64,000 nucleotides of DNA from Theobroma cacao (taxonomy: Eukaryota > Streptophyta > Magnoliopsida > Malvales > Malvaceae): contig NC_030855.1 of NCBI RefSeq assembly GCF_000208745.1, positions 6,909,773-6,973,772 of the forward strand, in the 5' to 3' direction. The translations under genes were made by a program, and so were the position numbers. The notes under the pieces are model-generated. The model made no database searches, was not told where the DNA came from, and was given only the letters and a program-made list of their open reading frames with translations. Positions within the stretch are counted from its first letter, which is position 1; each line of letters starts with the position of its first letter. Positions 47,191-64,000 of the stretch are shown here, piece after piece.

Positions 47191-47209
47191 AATCTCATCA
47201 TTCACGTTC

Positions 47210-47451
47210 ACTTCCTCTCTTGCTCTCTGACTCTCTTTCTTGCCTTCCTTCTCTCTGAGTGGTTGCCTTGCGTCACTGAGTTTTTCTCTCGATTGAAACC
47301 CTAGGGTTTTGATCGATAATTTATTTATTTGTATCTACTAAAATCGATTCGATTTTACTCTGTTGATCAGATCTTGAAAATTTAGAAGTCCATCGAGATT
47401 CGATTGGATTTATTTTAGTTTTGTTAAATTTCGTTTAATAAAGAAGGAAAA
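47210..47451 (+). promoter_or_regulatory. VHA-A 5' leader with CT-rich tract and palindromic telo box
   Basis: A CT-rich run (about 47210-47258) is followed by AAACCCTAGGGTTT at 47296-47309, which holds a telo box (AAACCCTA) on both strands. CT-rich tracts near the transcription start and telo boxes are common in plant housekeeping promoters and leaders. No ATG lies between about 47260 and the start codon at 47452, which sits in the context AAAAATGCC. The transcription start itself cannot be fixed from sequence. Confidence 0.55.
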
Positions 47452-55114
<7,663 letters not shown>

Positions 55115-55430
55115 ATGTAAGTTTTCAAGATTTGATATTTCCTGGTCCTAGTCCAAGTTTCGGTAGTTGGGGGTAAGATCACTAGGGTTTTCTCTGTTTG
55201 AGTGTATGAAAATTCGGTCTTGGTAGATGCATGTTGTGCCGCGTCGTAGCTTTTGTTGGCCAGAAGTCTTGAGAGTGCTATAGCTATGAATTCATTATGT
55301 ATTATTGTCTGCCCTTCCCTTTTCGGCAGCAGGAGAACCGAGGCATTCCTATTTATGTATTTATGCAATAAGATGTGTATTTTTCCTATGTTTTAGGCTG
55401 GGAAAATGAGACTAATAAGATGTGTATTCA
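55115..55430 (+). terminator. VHA-A 3' UTR and near-upstream polyadenylation elements
   Basis: After the TGA at 55112-55114, AATAAG occurs at 55367-55372 and 55414-55419, each followed by T-rich sequence. Plant poly(A) signals are loose, so the cleavage site is only approximate. Confidence 0.45.
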
Positions 55431-55789
55431 GTAGGATGCGCTTATTGCCTTTTAGCATCACATTTTGTCTTTGCTGAGCTGCCAATTGGGGCTTCTGCTT
55501 TTGCTATTGATATGTGATGTACATGCTAGTTTTTTTCTTTTTTGGATAATTTATATACATATTTTTCTGATCCTTTAGGTTTTCTTCGTATCTTTAGAAG
55601 CTTTTGCGTTTTTCTATTATCTTTAGCAGCTTTTATATTTGGTAAGAAAGTAGAAAGAGAATGTAAGATTTGGATTTGAGTAAATTACCCAGATGTCAGA
55701 GTGGTTTAGTTGGCACTTTCCGATCACCTTACGGACAAAATTGAAATTTTAAAAACAAAGACAAGAAATGCATAAAAATAACTATTCTA
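55431..55789. other. Spacer downstream of VHA-A
   Basis: T-rich then AT-rich sequence up to the large inverted repeat. No gene seen. Confidence 0.4.
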
Positions 55790-56600
55790 TTCTATTTTAT
55801 TAGATCTAATTTTAAAAAATGATCAAAATACTGGAGAAATTTATGTATTCATGTATTTTGTTCAATTTAGTTTTTGTATTTAAAATCGTAATAATTTAAT
55901 TCTTTAATTTGAAAAATTGTTTCAATTTAATTATTTTGTCTAAGAACATACAATTTTGTTGTTAAAAGGATGACGTCAACGTTGACTTCAATATTGATGT
56001 GGTATATTTTGATGATATAGTATGTGACATGGTATTATTATGGTGATGTGATAATATTGATGTGAGATTGATATGTTGATGTCAGTGTTACGTGACAGAT
56101 TAAAATTTTTTTTCAAATTTAAATTTTTTTTTGTCAATTATAAAGATTAAATTGAATAAAAATATATAGTATAGGGATTAAATTGAACAAAATTAAGATG
56201 TTGAGAGATTAAATTAAAAAAATATTTGAAAAATGTAAATATTTTAAGTAGATGATAGATATATTTATTAATAAATTAAATATTTTAGTGCAAAAGATTT
56301 ATAGTGTTAAAAAATATATATAAATATTTTTTAATTATTTGATTGTAAAATATGTACATTAATTTATTTGTTTTTGTAAAAATTAAGTTTAAATTCTCTT
56401 TTTATAAAAAAATTTTGAAAAAAATTTCATACATAAAGTCAAATTTAGATGAATAATTTACATTATGTTAGAATAAAATAATATAAAATAACTAAATAAA
56501 TTTTTTTCTTCGATTAATAAAAGTACAAAAATTTAAAATTTATTTGATTTAATTTTTAACTTGAGCTGAATTCAAATTAAAAAAATAAATTAATTTAGTT
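55790..56600 (+). repeat. Left arm of a large imperfect inverted repeat
   Basis: Its reverse complement aligns along its length with 57061-57920. Shared segments include TATATAGTATAGGGA (about 56165, versus TCCCTATACTATATA near 57473), ATGACGTCAACGTTGA (about 55970, versus TCAACGTTGATGTCA near 57704), GAATAATTTACATT (about 56451, versus 57196) and the innermost TTTAGTT near 56600. It is non-coding. The outer part, with repeated 'TTCAATTTAGT' and CACGTCA/ATGTCA segments, resembles subterminal parts of plant DNA transposons, but no TSD was fixed. Confidence 0.75.
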
Positions 56601-57060
56601 ACAATATTTACAATTTACAAATAACTATTCTTTTGAAATTATTCAACCCTTACTCAATTTATCTTTTATTTAAATTTACTCAAAATTTCTTATAAAACGA
56701 TTTTATTTAACTTCAAATATCACAATCAAATTTTGTTAAATTTAAATTTAAATTATTAATTTGGATCTACAAAAACTTTGTAAATACAAAATAAAATTTT
56801 ACAAATATTTACAGTTATATTTAACTCTATCAACTATAAACGCAATCTTTAATCCAGGAAATTTCAATCTAAAAAATATAACATGTAATATTAAATAAAA
56901 TAAAAACGTAAAAAATAAATAAACAATTGAAGGGTTGGAGTAACTTAGATTTTATGTTATAATAATAGGTTTGTAATGGCCAAATTAAGCAAGTTAGGAC
57001 GAAGAATTATTTTTATAATCATCGCTAACTCCATATCTCTCTTTTTCATTATTTTAAAAG
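56601..57060. other. Spacer (loop) between the inverted repeat arms
   Basis: AT-rich, non-coding, about 460 bp. No gene seen. Confidence 0.6.
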
Positions 57061-57920
57061 AAAAACTAAATCAATCTATTTTGCTAATTTAAGTTCAACT
57101 CAAGTTAAAACTAAGTCAAATAAATTTCAAATTTTTGTACTATTATAAATAAAAAAAATTATTTAGTCTTTTTGTATTATTTTATTCCAACACAATGTAA
57201 ATTATTCATTTAAATTTGACTTTAGGTATGAATTGTTTTTTGAAATTGCTTTATAAAGGGAGAATTTGAACTTAATTTTTATAAAAAAAAATAAATTAAT
57301 ATATATATATTTTAGAATCAAATAATCAAGTAAAAATATATATATATATATATTTAACATTATAAATTTTTTACACTTAAATATTTGGCTTATTAATCAT
57401 CTATTTAAAGTTTGCATTTTTCAAATATTTTGTTCAATTTAGTCCCTTAACATTTCAATTTTGTTCAATTTAGTCCCTATACTATATATTTTTATTCAAT
57501 TTAGTCCTTATGTCGTGGCACAAAAAATTTTTATTAGAAAATTTTTGATTTGTCGCATAACACTGACATGTCAGCATGTAAGTGTCACGTCAGCATTGCC
57601 ATGTCATTATAATAGTGCCACGTGGCACTACCACGTCATAGCGTCAGTGCCACGTGGTCTACCACGTCATTATGTAGATGTCATGTTATCAAAATGTGTT
57701 ACGTCAACGTTGATGTCAATGCTAATGTCATCATTTTAACAGTAAAATTAGATATCGTTAAAGGGAAGGATTGAATTAAAATAATTTTCAAAATTAAGAT
57801 ATTAAAATGTTACGATTTTGAGTATAGGGACAAAATTAAACAAAATGCATGGGTATAGGAACTTCTCAAGAATTTTGACCTTTAAAAAATAGTTTTGAAT
57901 ATTTATTTAAATAATAGTTT
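57061..57920 (-). repeat. Right arm of the large inverted repeat
   Basis: Reverse complement of 55790-56600 with moderate divergence. This arm keeps more CACGTGGCAC/ACCACGTCA motifs (57600-57670) than the left arm does. A 92-codon frame at 57461-57739 lies wholly inside the repeat and is not credible. Confidence 0.75.
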
Positions 57921-58844
57921 AAATTTCAATTCTATTATCTTTGCCTTTATTATTATTTTAAAAAAAAAAGGAAAGGCGAGGAAATAAGGTTAAGAAAATA
58001 AATGAGGAAAGGAAAAGGAAACAAAGCAGGAAGCATTTTCCTTCTTCATCCTTGGTTAAAGAGATTGGAAACAGCAGGAAAATATGACCGAAGGTAGAAG
58101 CATAATGGTTTGACTTGTCTTTAAAGGGTGGTTTGCTTTCGTTTTTTCTTTTTGGTCCACTCTTCTAGATGGATTGGATTTTGAGGGAATCTAAATATAC
58201 AGATTCATCATTTTCCTCCCTGTTCCCCCTTCAAACTGGAGGAAAATAGTTTTACCTCCACCTTTGCCTTCCATTCTGTTTCCTTATCACCAAACAACCC
58301 AGTGTAAATGGAGAATGAAGGCTAGCTGTAGTTGGGTTTTTCAGTTATTGTTGAACATCTTATAAACAACAATCTTTGATGGGGATTTTTTTTTAGGCCC
58401 TTATAAATAACGTGTTTTTGTAAAAGTCCAACAGGATACTTTTAACTGTTTTTAGCCATCAAAAAAGATTTTGGGACAAAAATACCCTTAATGAGCCGTC
58501 TTCGTTAGCGTACACTCTCAAATAGGCGAAAAATGGGAGAAAAAAAATAAATATGCAAAGATTGGTTGTGCAAAATACCCAAATTTTTTTCCCGAAGGTT
58601 GTGCAAAACAAAATAATGTTGCATGAAATGGGTTTTGAGAGATTTGGGACATGGCATTCAGATAATAGGAGAAAAGAGATAATAAATCGAACGAGGAATA
58701 GGTCGTCATGAATGGAAAGCTTGGCTAATGATGTGAAACCAAAAATCCTTGATACGGTGGTGAATTGAAAGGAGAAAGATGTGAATCCAAAGCAGGTAAT
58801 GGTCCTGCTATAGCAGGCCATATGTTAGATGGCTGTCGTAGGGC
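57921..58844. other. Spacer before the minisatellite-bearing gene
   Basis: AT-rich to about 58000, then more balanced sequence. Frames at 58459-58821 (-) and neighbours are low-complexity Phe/Ser-rich and unconvincing. It may hold the left end of a transposon carrying the downstream gene, but no terminal inverted repeat was recognised. Confidence 0.4.
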
Positions 58845-59310
58845 ATGGTTTAGAGTTTGTGAAACGTCATGTTGGGAGTGTGTGACACGGTATCGCTCAG
58901 AGTTGGTGAGACGCCATGGAGGGAATCTGTGAGACGCCAGAGTTAAGAGTTGGTGACACACCATGGTGGGAATGTGTGACACGACAGCGTTCAGGGTTGG
59001 TGAGACACCATGGAGGGAATCTGTGACACGTCAGATTAAGAGTTGGTGACACGGCATGGAGGGAATCTGTGACACGTCAGCTTTCAGGGTTGGTGAGACG
59101 CCACGGATTGAATCTGTGAGACGCTAGAGTTAAGAGTTGGTGACACGCCATGGAGGGAATCTGTGAGACGCCAGAGTTAAGAGTTGGTGACACGCCATGG
59201 TCATGTTTAGAGTGTGTGACACGGCATTGCTTGAAAAGCTGACACGCCCTGGTCATGCTTTAAAGTGCGTGACACGGCAGTGCTTGAGCAATTGACACGT
59301 CATGGTTTGA
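58845..59310. repeat. Minisatellite array 1: 47 bp period
   Basis: GTTGGTGA recurs at 58902, 58949, 58996, 59042, 59089, 59136 and 59183, a 46-47 bp period. Each unit holds GTGACACGCCATGG and a sister half-unit GTGAGACGCCAGAG. The last ~130 bp is a more diverged part with GTGACACGGCA(T/G)TGCTTGA. It lies just upstream of the first exon of the DUF1985/Ulp1-like gene. Its core is the reverse complement of the core of the intronic arrays. Confidence 0.9.
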
Positions 59311-59789
59311 AATAGAGAGAGAAAAAAAAAAGACAGTTAACGTGGTAATCCTTTGTACTTTCACTGTATTAATTTCCCTTTTTCAGAATAAATAAGAATA
59401 TTAGAAGGCCATTTTTCATTTTAAATAGTTATTATTCAGAATTCGTAACGTCTATGTGAGTCATTTCTCATTCCCGTCGGTACCGGAGTGTTCAAGAAGG
59501 CTCTTTGCAAGCAGAACGAAACCACAGCACCAACAAAAATGTCGGCCATGAATGAAGAGGTCAGTGAGTCTCAAATTCGCAACATTCTTGTGTTCGTTAA
59601 TTTTTTGGTTTTTTCCTGGGTTTGTTTGATATGTTCAGGTTTTTTGTTTTGTTTTGCAAATGTTTAGACTATGTTATCTTGCTGGTTTGATGGTTGTTGT
59701 GGTTAAGCCGCAATTGTTTTAGTGGTTTTGGGTATTTACCGTGTGACGCCATTGTTATTGTAGTTAGTTATTAGCGTGTGACAACATTT

Positions 59790-60295
59790 TATTTGATATG
59801 CATGGCGTGTGACAGCATTTTACTTGATATGCATGTCGTGTCACAGCATTTTACTTGTTATGCATAGCGTTTGACAGCATTTTACTTGTTATGCATGGCG
59901 TTTGACAGCATTTTACTTGATATGCATGTCATGTCACAGAATTTTACTTGTTATGCATGGCGTTTGACATCATTTTACTTCTTATGCATCGCGTTTGATA
60001 GCATTTTACTTGATATGCATGTCGTGACACAGAATTTTACTTGTTATGCATGGCATTTGACAGCATTTGACTTATTATGCATGGCGTTTGACAGCATTTT
60101 ACTTGATATGCATGTCGTGTCACAGAATTTTACTTGTTATGCATGGCGTTTGACAACATTTAACTTGATATGCATGGCGTTTGACAACATTTAACTTGAT
60201 ATGCATGGCGTGTCACAACATTTTACTTGTTATGCATGGCGTGTCACAACATTTAGATTGCAATGCATGGCATGTCACAACATTTATTCCTTATT
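59790..60295 (+). repeat. Minisatellite array 2: 31 bp period, in intron 1
   Basis: About 16 head-to-tail copies of a 31 bp unit, TGCATGGCGT(T/G)TGACA, then GCATTTTACTTG(A/T)TA. GCATG starts at 59893, 59924 and 59955, showing the period. The array ends about 70 bp before the acceptor at 60364. It creates a spurious 107-codon frame at 59871-60194. Confidence 0.9.
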
Positions 60296-61729
60296 TACGT
60301 GTTCAGTGTACCTTGTTGCACATGACTGCTTAACTCACTAGTGTATGTGTGCCATATTTTGCAGATCCAGCGCAGACAGTATGAGGATCTTGACAGTTTG
60401 CTGATCGTGTCGAGGGAGAAGTGGGCGTTCAACGTTGTAATTAACACTCATTGTAAGTGGTCGCAACTGCATTACATCACAAAGACTCTCCAACAAAAGG
60501 GGGAGTACAATCCAGTTAAGCGTACCTGCTTCGGAATGCTCCTGGACGTATATCGATAGGGGTATTTTTACGCCGGTCTCTTGCACAGCATCATGATTCG
60601 CCGGATCACTAAGAGGCAGTCAATGGACCACAAGCTATGGTTTGCCATTGGCAAGAGCAAGGCGCGACTATCAAAGCAAGAGTTCTGCCTCATCACCGGG
60701 CTGAAGTTTGGTCCAATGCCCGATGTGTTCAGACGACCGTACGAGGTTACTGCGGATGGAATTCATGCAAGATACTGGAACGGGTAGGACAACGTTAAGC
60801 TGCAGGCTTTGCTTGATACCTTCCGCGGGGGCAACTTTCAGCGACCAAGAGACGCGACCAAGATGGTACTTGTCTTGATCGCGAATAACATTTTATTTGG
60901 TCAAGACTACCATAGACGGGTGACGCCTTGGTTACTGTCATTGGTGGAGGACATCGACGCTTGGAATGTCTTCCCATGGGGGCACTATGTTTGGAAACTG
61001 ACCTTGGACTACCTTTTGAAGGGGTTTGAAGTTCTTGACTTAAGCGTGACAAAGGAAACTCGATTATGCTACAACATTTACGGATTCGCATGGGTGATAC
61101 AGGTACTAAAACATAACATTTTTCAGTTTCCTTTCGAACAAAAAATTTATGGGTGCAGTCGTTTATGATTGACGGTTTGATAATGGTTATATTTGACATG
61201 CAGTTCTGAGCAATGGAGGCAATTCCGGTCCTCAAAAAAATAGTTGCCCCCTCTGGTTCGAAGGACAACGTCCACCGACGAATGTGCAGATGGGATTGCA
61301 ATCAGAAGCCAAAAGACTTCTACAAGACAATTCAGAAGTTAGAGTCATCTGACCAAGTGAGTGAACAGCTGCTAATTTTGGCGTTATATTTGTAAAATAA
61401 TTTTTCCTATTCGATAATGACAACATTTTATTTGTTTATTTGTAGTTGTGGGCACTGGAGACGTTGGAACCCACCGCAGATGAGGCCCTCCAGGAGTATT
61501 TTGTGGACCTTGATATCCCGTTATCAGAAGGCAACGAGTACGTACCAATAGGGCACATGGAGGATCGGTCGGATTGGGGCTTAGGTGCGAGGTAAAAAAG
61601 GATAAGCTTGAAGGAGAAAAGAGCCTCTAGTGGCACGAAGCGGATACGCACCGCCGTTACTTTAGTTGATGAGATGATGGATGAAGGGGACGACCATGGT
61701 CAAGGCAGTGAATAGCCGATAAGGACAAT

Positions 61730-62403
61730 TGTAACGGTTTTGTGTTCTCTAATTCCATTTGTGATTATCGAATAACATTTCTGTGTTTACAGTTGGACCA
61801 TGGGTAGGCAGCTTCAAAACCACCCACCGATCTTCCTCAGATACAGAGTGGAAACGACCTGTCTGTAAGATCGATTCTAACGATTTACATTCCCACATAT
61901 GTTTATCGAGTAATAGAGTAATTTATGTAATTATAGTTTACGAAAGCGAGGACAAGTCTTCAAGCACCGATCGGTCTAGCCCAACCGCAGACAGCTAACG
62001 AGCCGACGATAAGAATATTAAAGTTGTAACGGTTAATGTTCAACAATTCCAAACATGATTATTGAATAACACAGTTATATATGTAATTGCAGTTTGCGGA
62101 AGCGATGACAGGTCTTGAAGCACCGATCGGTCCGGCTCCACCGTAGACTGCTAACGAGCCGGCGGTAAGGATATTAAAGTTGTAACAGTTAATGTTCAAC
62201 AATTTCATACATGATTATTGAATAACACAATTAAATATGTAATTGCAGATGCGAAAGCGACAACAGGTCCTGAAGCACCAATCAGTCTAGCTCCACCGCA
62301 GACTGCTAACGAGCCGCTGGTTAGGATATTAAAGTTGTAACGGTTAATGTTCAACAATTCCATATATGATTATTGAATAACATAATTATATATGTTATTG
62401 TAG
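61730..62403 (+). repeat. Tandem array of exon-intron units (~155 bp period)
   Basis: TTGTAACGGTTAATGTTCAAC-type intron sequence recurs at about 62023, 62179 and 62334 (155-156 bp apart), with a diverged earlier copy near 61728. Each unit carries one exon of about 72 nt. The exons read like APIGLAQPQTANEP, APIGPAPP then stop then TANEP, and APISLAPPQTANEP; the earliest (PPTDLPQIQSGND) is diverged. Some donors are damaged (GTAAGG kept at 62165, ATAAGA at 62009, GTTAGG at 62320). The last unit is one base shorter (71 nt), which would shift the frame. Confidence 0.8.
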
Positions 62404-62749
62404 TTGACCCAGTCGAGAACAGTCAATGACGGAGCAGTCACAATCCGCTAGCTCCGACGGATCATGCGCAAGCATGAAAAAGATATGTTGGAGCTGAAGG
62501 CTTCAATTCAGTCATTGATTGTAGCAATGCAGACGATTGAGGATCGTATCGTTGGTCGGATTCTTGACGGCCTTAAATCACAAGTACGTTATTCTATCTT
62601 CGCTTGTATTTTGATGGTTTAAGTTTAGCAACTGTTTAGACTTTATTTTCTTGATGGTTTTAATGGCTTTTGGGGTTAAGTGGTAGTGGTTTAACTAGTT
62701 TTTGGTCATTAGCGGGTCAGGACATTTTTATTATAGTTAGTTGTTGCCA

Positions 62750-63128
62750 TGTCAGCTTTAGCGTGTCACAACATTATATATGTTATTCATGGCGTGTCAC
62801 AACGTTTGATTTTGATATGCATGGCGTGTCAGAACATTTTGCTTGTTTTCCTTGGCGTGTCACCAAGTTTATCTTGTTATGCATGGCGTGTCATAACATT
62901 TTAATTGTTTTCCATGGTGTCTCACAACATTTTCCTTGTTATCCTTAGCATGTCACCAAGTTTATCTTGTTATGCATGGTGTGTCACAACATTTTCCTCA
63001 TTATCCTTGGCGTGTCACCAAGTTTATCTTATTATGCATGGCGTGTCATGACATTTTACTTGTTTTGCATGGCGTGTGACAACATTTTACTTGGTATGCA
63101 CTGCATGTCACAACATTTTACTGTTTAT
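62750..63128 (+). repeat. Minisatellite array 3: 31 bp period, in a later intron
   Basis: About 12 copies of GCATGGCGTGTCACAACATT then TTACTTGTTAT, the same 31 bp unit family as array 2, in the same orientation (GGCGTGTCA at 62823 and 62854, 31 bp apart). It lies in the intron between 62583 and 63177. Confidence 0.9.
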
Positions 63129-63916
63129 GGGTTGTGGTATTTTATAAGCTAACTAACGGTTTTTCCAATTTTGTAGGGCGGTCCATCTCACGGCGCTGGT
63201 CTGGAGCACGATGATGCTGATGATGGACAACATCATGAACCTGGTGTTGACATTGACGATGACGTTCTTGGTGCTGATGGAGAGCACGAAACTCATGTAG
63301 ATGACGTCGTCGAAGAAGCTGTGGCAGTGGATGTCACCTTTCAGTCAGATGATGCTGAAGGAGAGCATCTTCCTCAGGCTGATGCATTCATCGATGAAGC
63401 AGCAGGAACTATCGTTCTTTATCGTGAGAGCACTCCTGATGCAGTTGAGATACGGTTGTCGTCACTAGAGTCATCTGCTGTCCATCATGGTGCAGTAGAA
63501 ATTTCAAACTCAACTGAGTGGGCACGGCTGAAAATGACGAGCAAATACATGGCATGCCCATTCATCGACCCCTTAGTGACCCGTCGAGATGTGAGGGATA
63601 AAATCGTAGAAGACTACGAAGCTTTCAAGAAAGAAGAGTCCACGAGGTAAGCTCGTAAATAAAATTGTAAATATTGTTTTTTAATGAAATAGTTATCCAC
63701 CAAGACTTATGAAATTAATTATGTTACATATGCAGGCGTAACGTCGGTATCTTAGGGGATCAAGGGGCTGACTTTTTCATAACCTTAAAGGATCCCAATG
63801 AGGAAATGACAAGTGAACATATCGACGCATGCCTCAGCCTACTCTACAAGGAAATGACAGGGCCGAAGTCGAAGCTGTACACTACTCGTGCATGCATGGT
63901 TGACACGATATTCTTC

Positions 63917-64000
63917 GTAAGTTTATTTGAAAATTGTTCAATTCTATAAATACTAAGTTTTTGATTGCATGAAGTGTAAGCTAATGTTTACATGTTTCAC
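63917..64000. other. Intron start at the window edge
   Basis: Follows the GTAAGT donor at 63917. The next exon, expected to carry the Ulp1 catalytic core, lies outside the window. Confidence 0.5.

Larger units (their letters stand above)
59539..63916 (+). pseudogene. DUF1985/Ulp1-like protease gene (transposon type), decayed, continues beyond the window
   Basis: Likely exons: 59539-59559 (MSAMNEE), 60365-61102, 61204-61356, 61446 to about 61716, four mini-exons (61793-61866, 61937-62008, 62093-62164, 62249-62319), 62404-62583, 63177-63646 and 63736-63916, ending at GTAAGT. Exon 2 holds a DUF1985-like domain (LSKQEFCLITGLKFGPMPDV; then VLVLIANNILFGQDYHRRVT). Exon 62404-62583 is a heptad-like helix (MRKHEKDMLELKASIQSL). 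63177 onward is acidic, then a segment (HIDACLSLLYKEM) like that preceding the Ulp1/C48 cysteine protease, whose catalytic residues would lie past the right edge. DUF1985 joined to Ulp1 is typical of plant MULE-type transposon genes. In-frame stops: 60557, 60785, 61713, 61805, 62144 and 62449 (TAG), 61207 (TGA) and 61593 (TAA). Splice sites remain mostly good, so decay is recent, or the gene is read differently from this model. Confidence 0.65.

Noticed and set aside
57461..57739. 92-codon plus-strand frame
   Set aside because: Sits inside the right arm of the inverted repeat; the left arm does not keep the frame.
58459..58982. Overlapping minus-strand frames of 63-120 codons
   Set aside because: Low-complexity translation that partly runs into the 47 bp minisatellite; no start context or domain.
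60795..61301. 168-codon minus-strand frame
   Set aside because: Fully antisense to the DUF1985 exons, which show splice sites and a recognisable domain; the minus frame has no family features.
59790..63128. 31 bp repeats resembling a CRISPR array
   Set aside because: The units are contiguous with no unique spacers, and this is a plant nuclear sequence; they are minisatellites in introns.

Overview
This window is plant nuclear DNA, from an AT-rich eudicot-type genome. The evidence is one intact 20-exon gene for the catalytic A subunit of the vacuolar H+-ATPase (V-ATPase), with plant-type introns and the 623-residue length usual in plants, surrounded by nested plant retrotransposons (Sirevirus-type Copia, chromodomain Gypsy, L1-type LINEs). 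The species cannot be read from the sequence.

Layout. 1-3.0 kb: AT-rich spacer with an ~410 bp tandem duplication. 3.0-10.2 kb: an old chromodomain Gypsy element (minus strand), split by a Sirevirus-like non-autonomous element (3438-9813). That element keeps gag pieces and an envelope-like ORF but no recognisable pol. 10.2-22.0 kb: a decayed Copia element with ~2.1 kb LTRs; its 5' LTR is itself split by a solo LTR (18778-21640). 22.0-31.8 kb: a Sirevirus (minus strand) with 5' LTR, PBS, gag, protease, integrase, RT, RNase H and a downstream envelope-like ORF; a 1.4 kb solo LTR sits inside its RT. 31.8-33.4 kb: a 5'-truncated LINE (plus). 33.4-37.3 kb: AT-rich spacer. 37.3-45.85 kb: a second LINE (minus) broken by two solo LTRs (38787-41359 and 41457-44642), each with a perfect 5 bp target-site duplication and only 97 bp apart. 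45.9-47.4 kb: spacer and VHA-A promoter. 47452-55114: VHA-A. 55.8-57.9 kb: a very large imperfect inverted repeat. 58.8-64 kb: a decaying DUF1985/Ulp1-like (transposon-type SUMO-protease) gene with an upstream 47 bp minisatellite, two intronic 31 bp minisatellites and a tandem array of mini-exons; it runs off the right edge.

How it fits together. Only VHA-A looks like a functional host gene. Five insertions have target-site duplications readable in the window (AATTT, ATAAT, ATTCC, CCTAT, CATGG), so the order of nesting can be read directly. The most unusual signal is that several unrelated LTR families each carry a cluster of their own short palindrome (cores ATCGAT or GCTGCAGC). In three families the cluster lies just upstream of the LTR TATA-like box, and in the Sirevirus it recurs ahead of the internal envelope-like ORF. 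The second unusual signal is the DUF1985/Ulp1 gene: minisatellites sharing one core sequence (inverted upstream, direct in two introns), repeated 72 nt exons, and in-frame stops that are mostly TAG, one of them shown by sister repeats to come from CAG.
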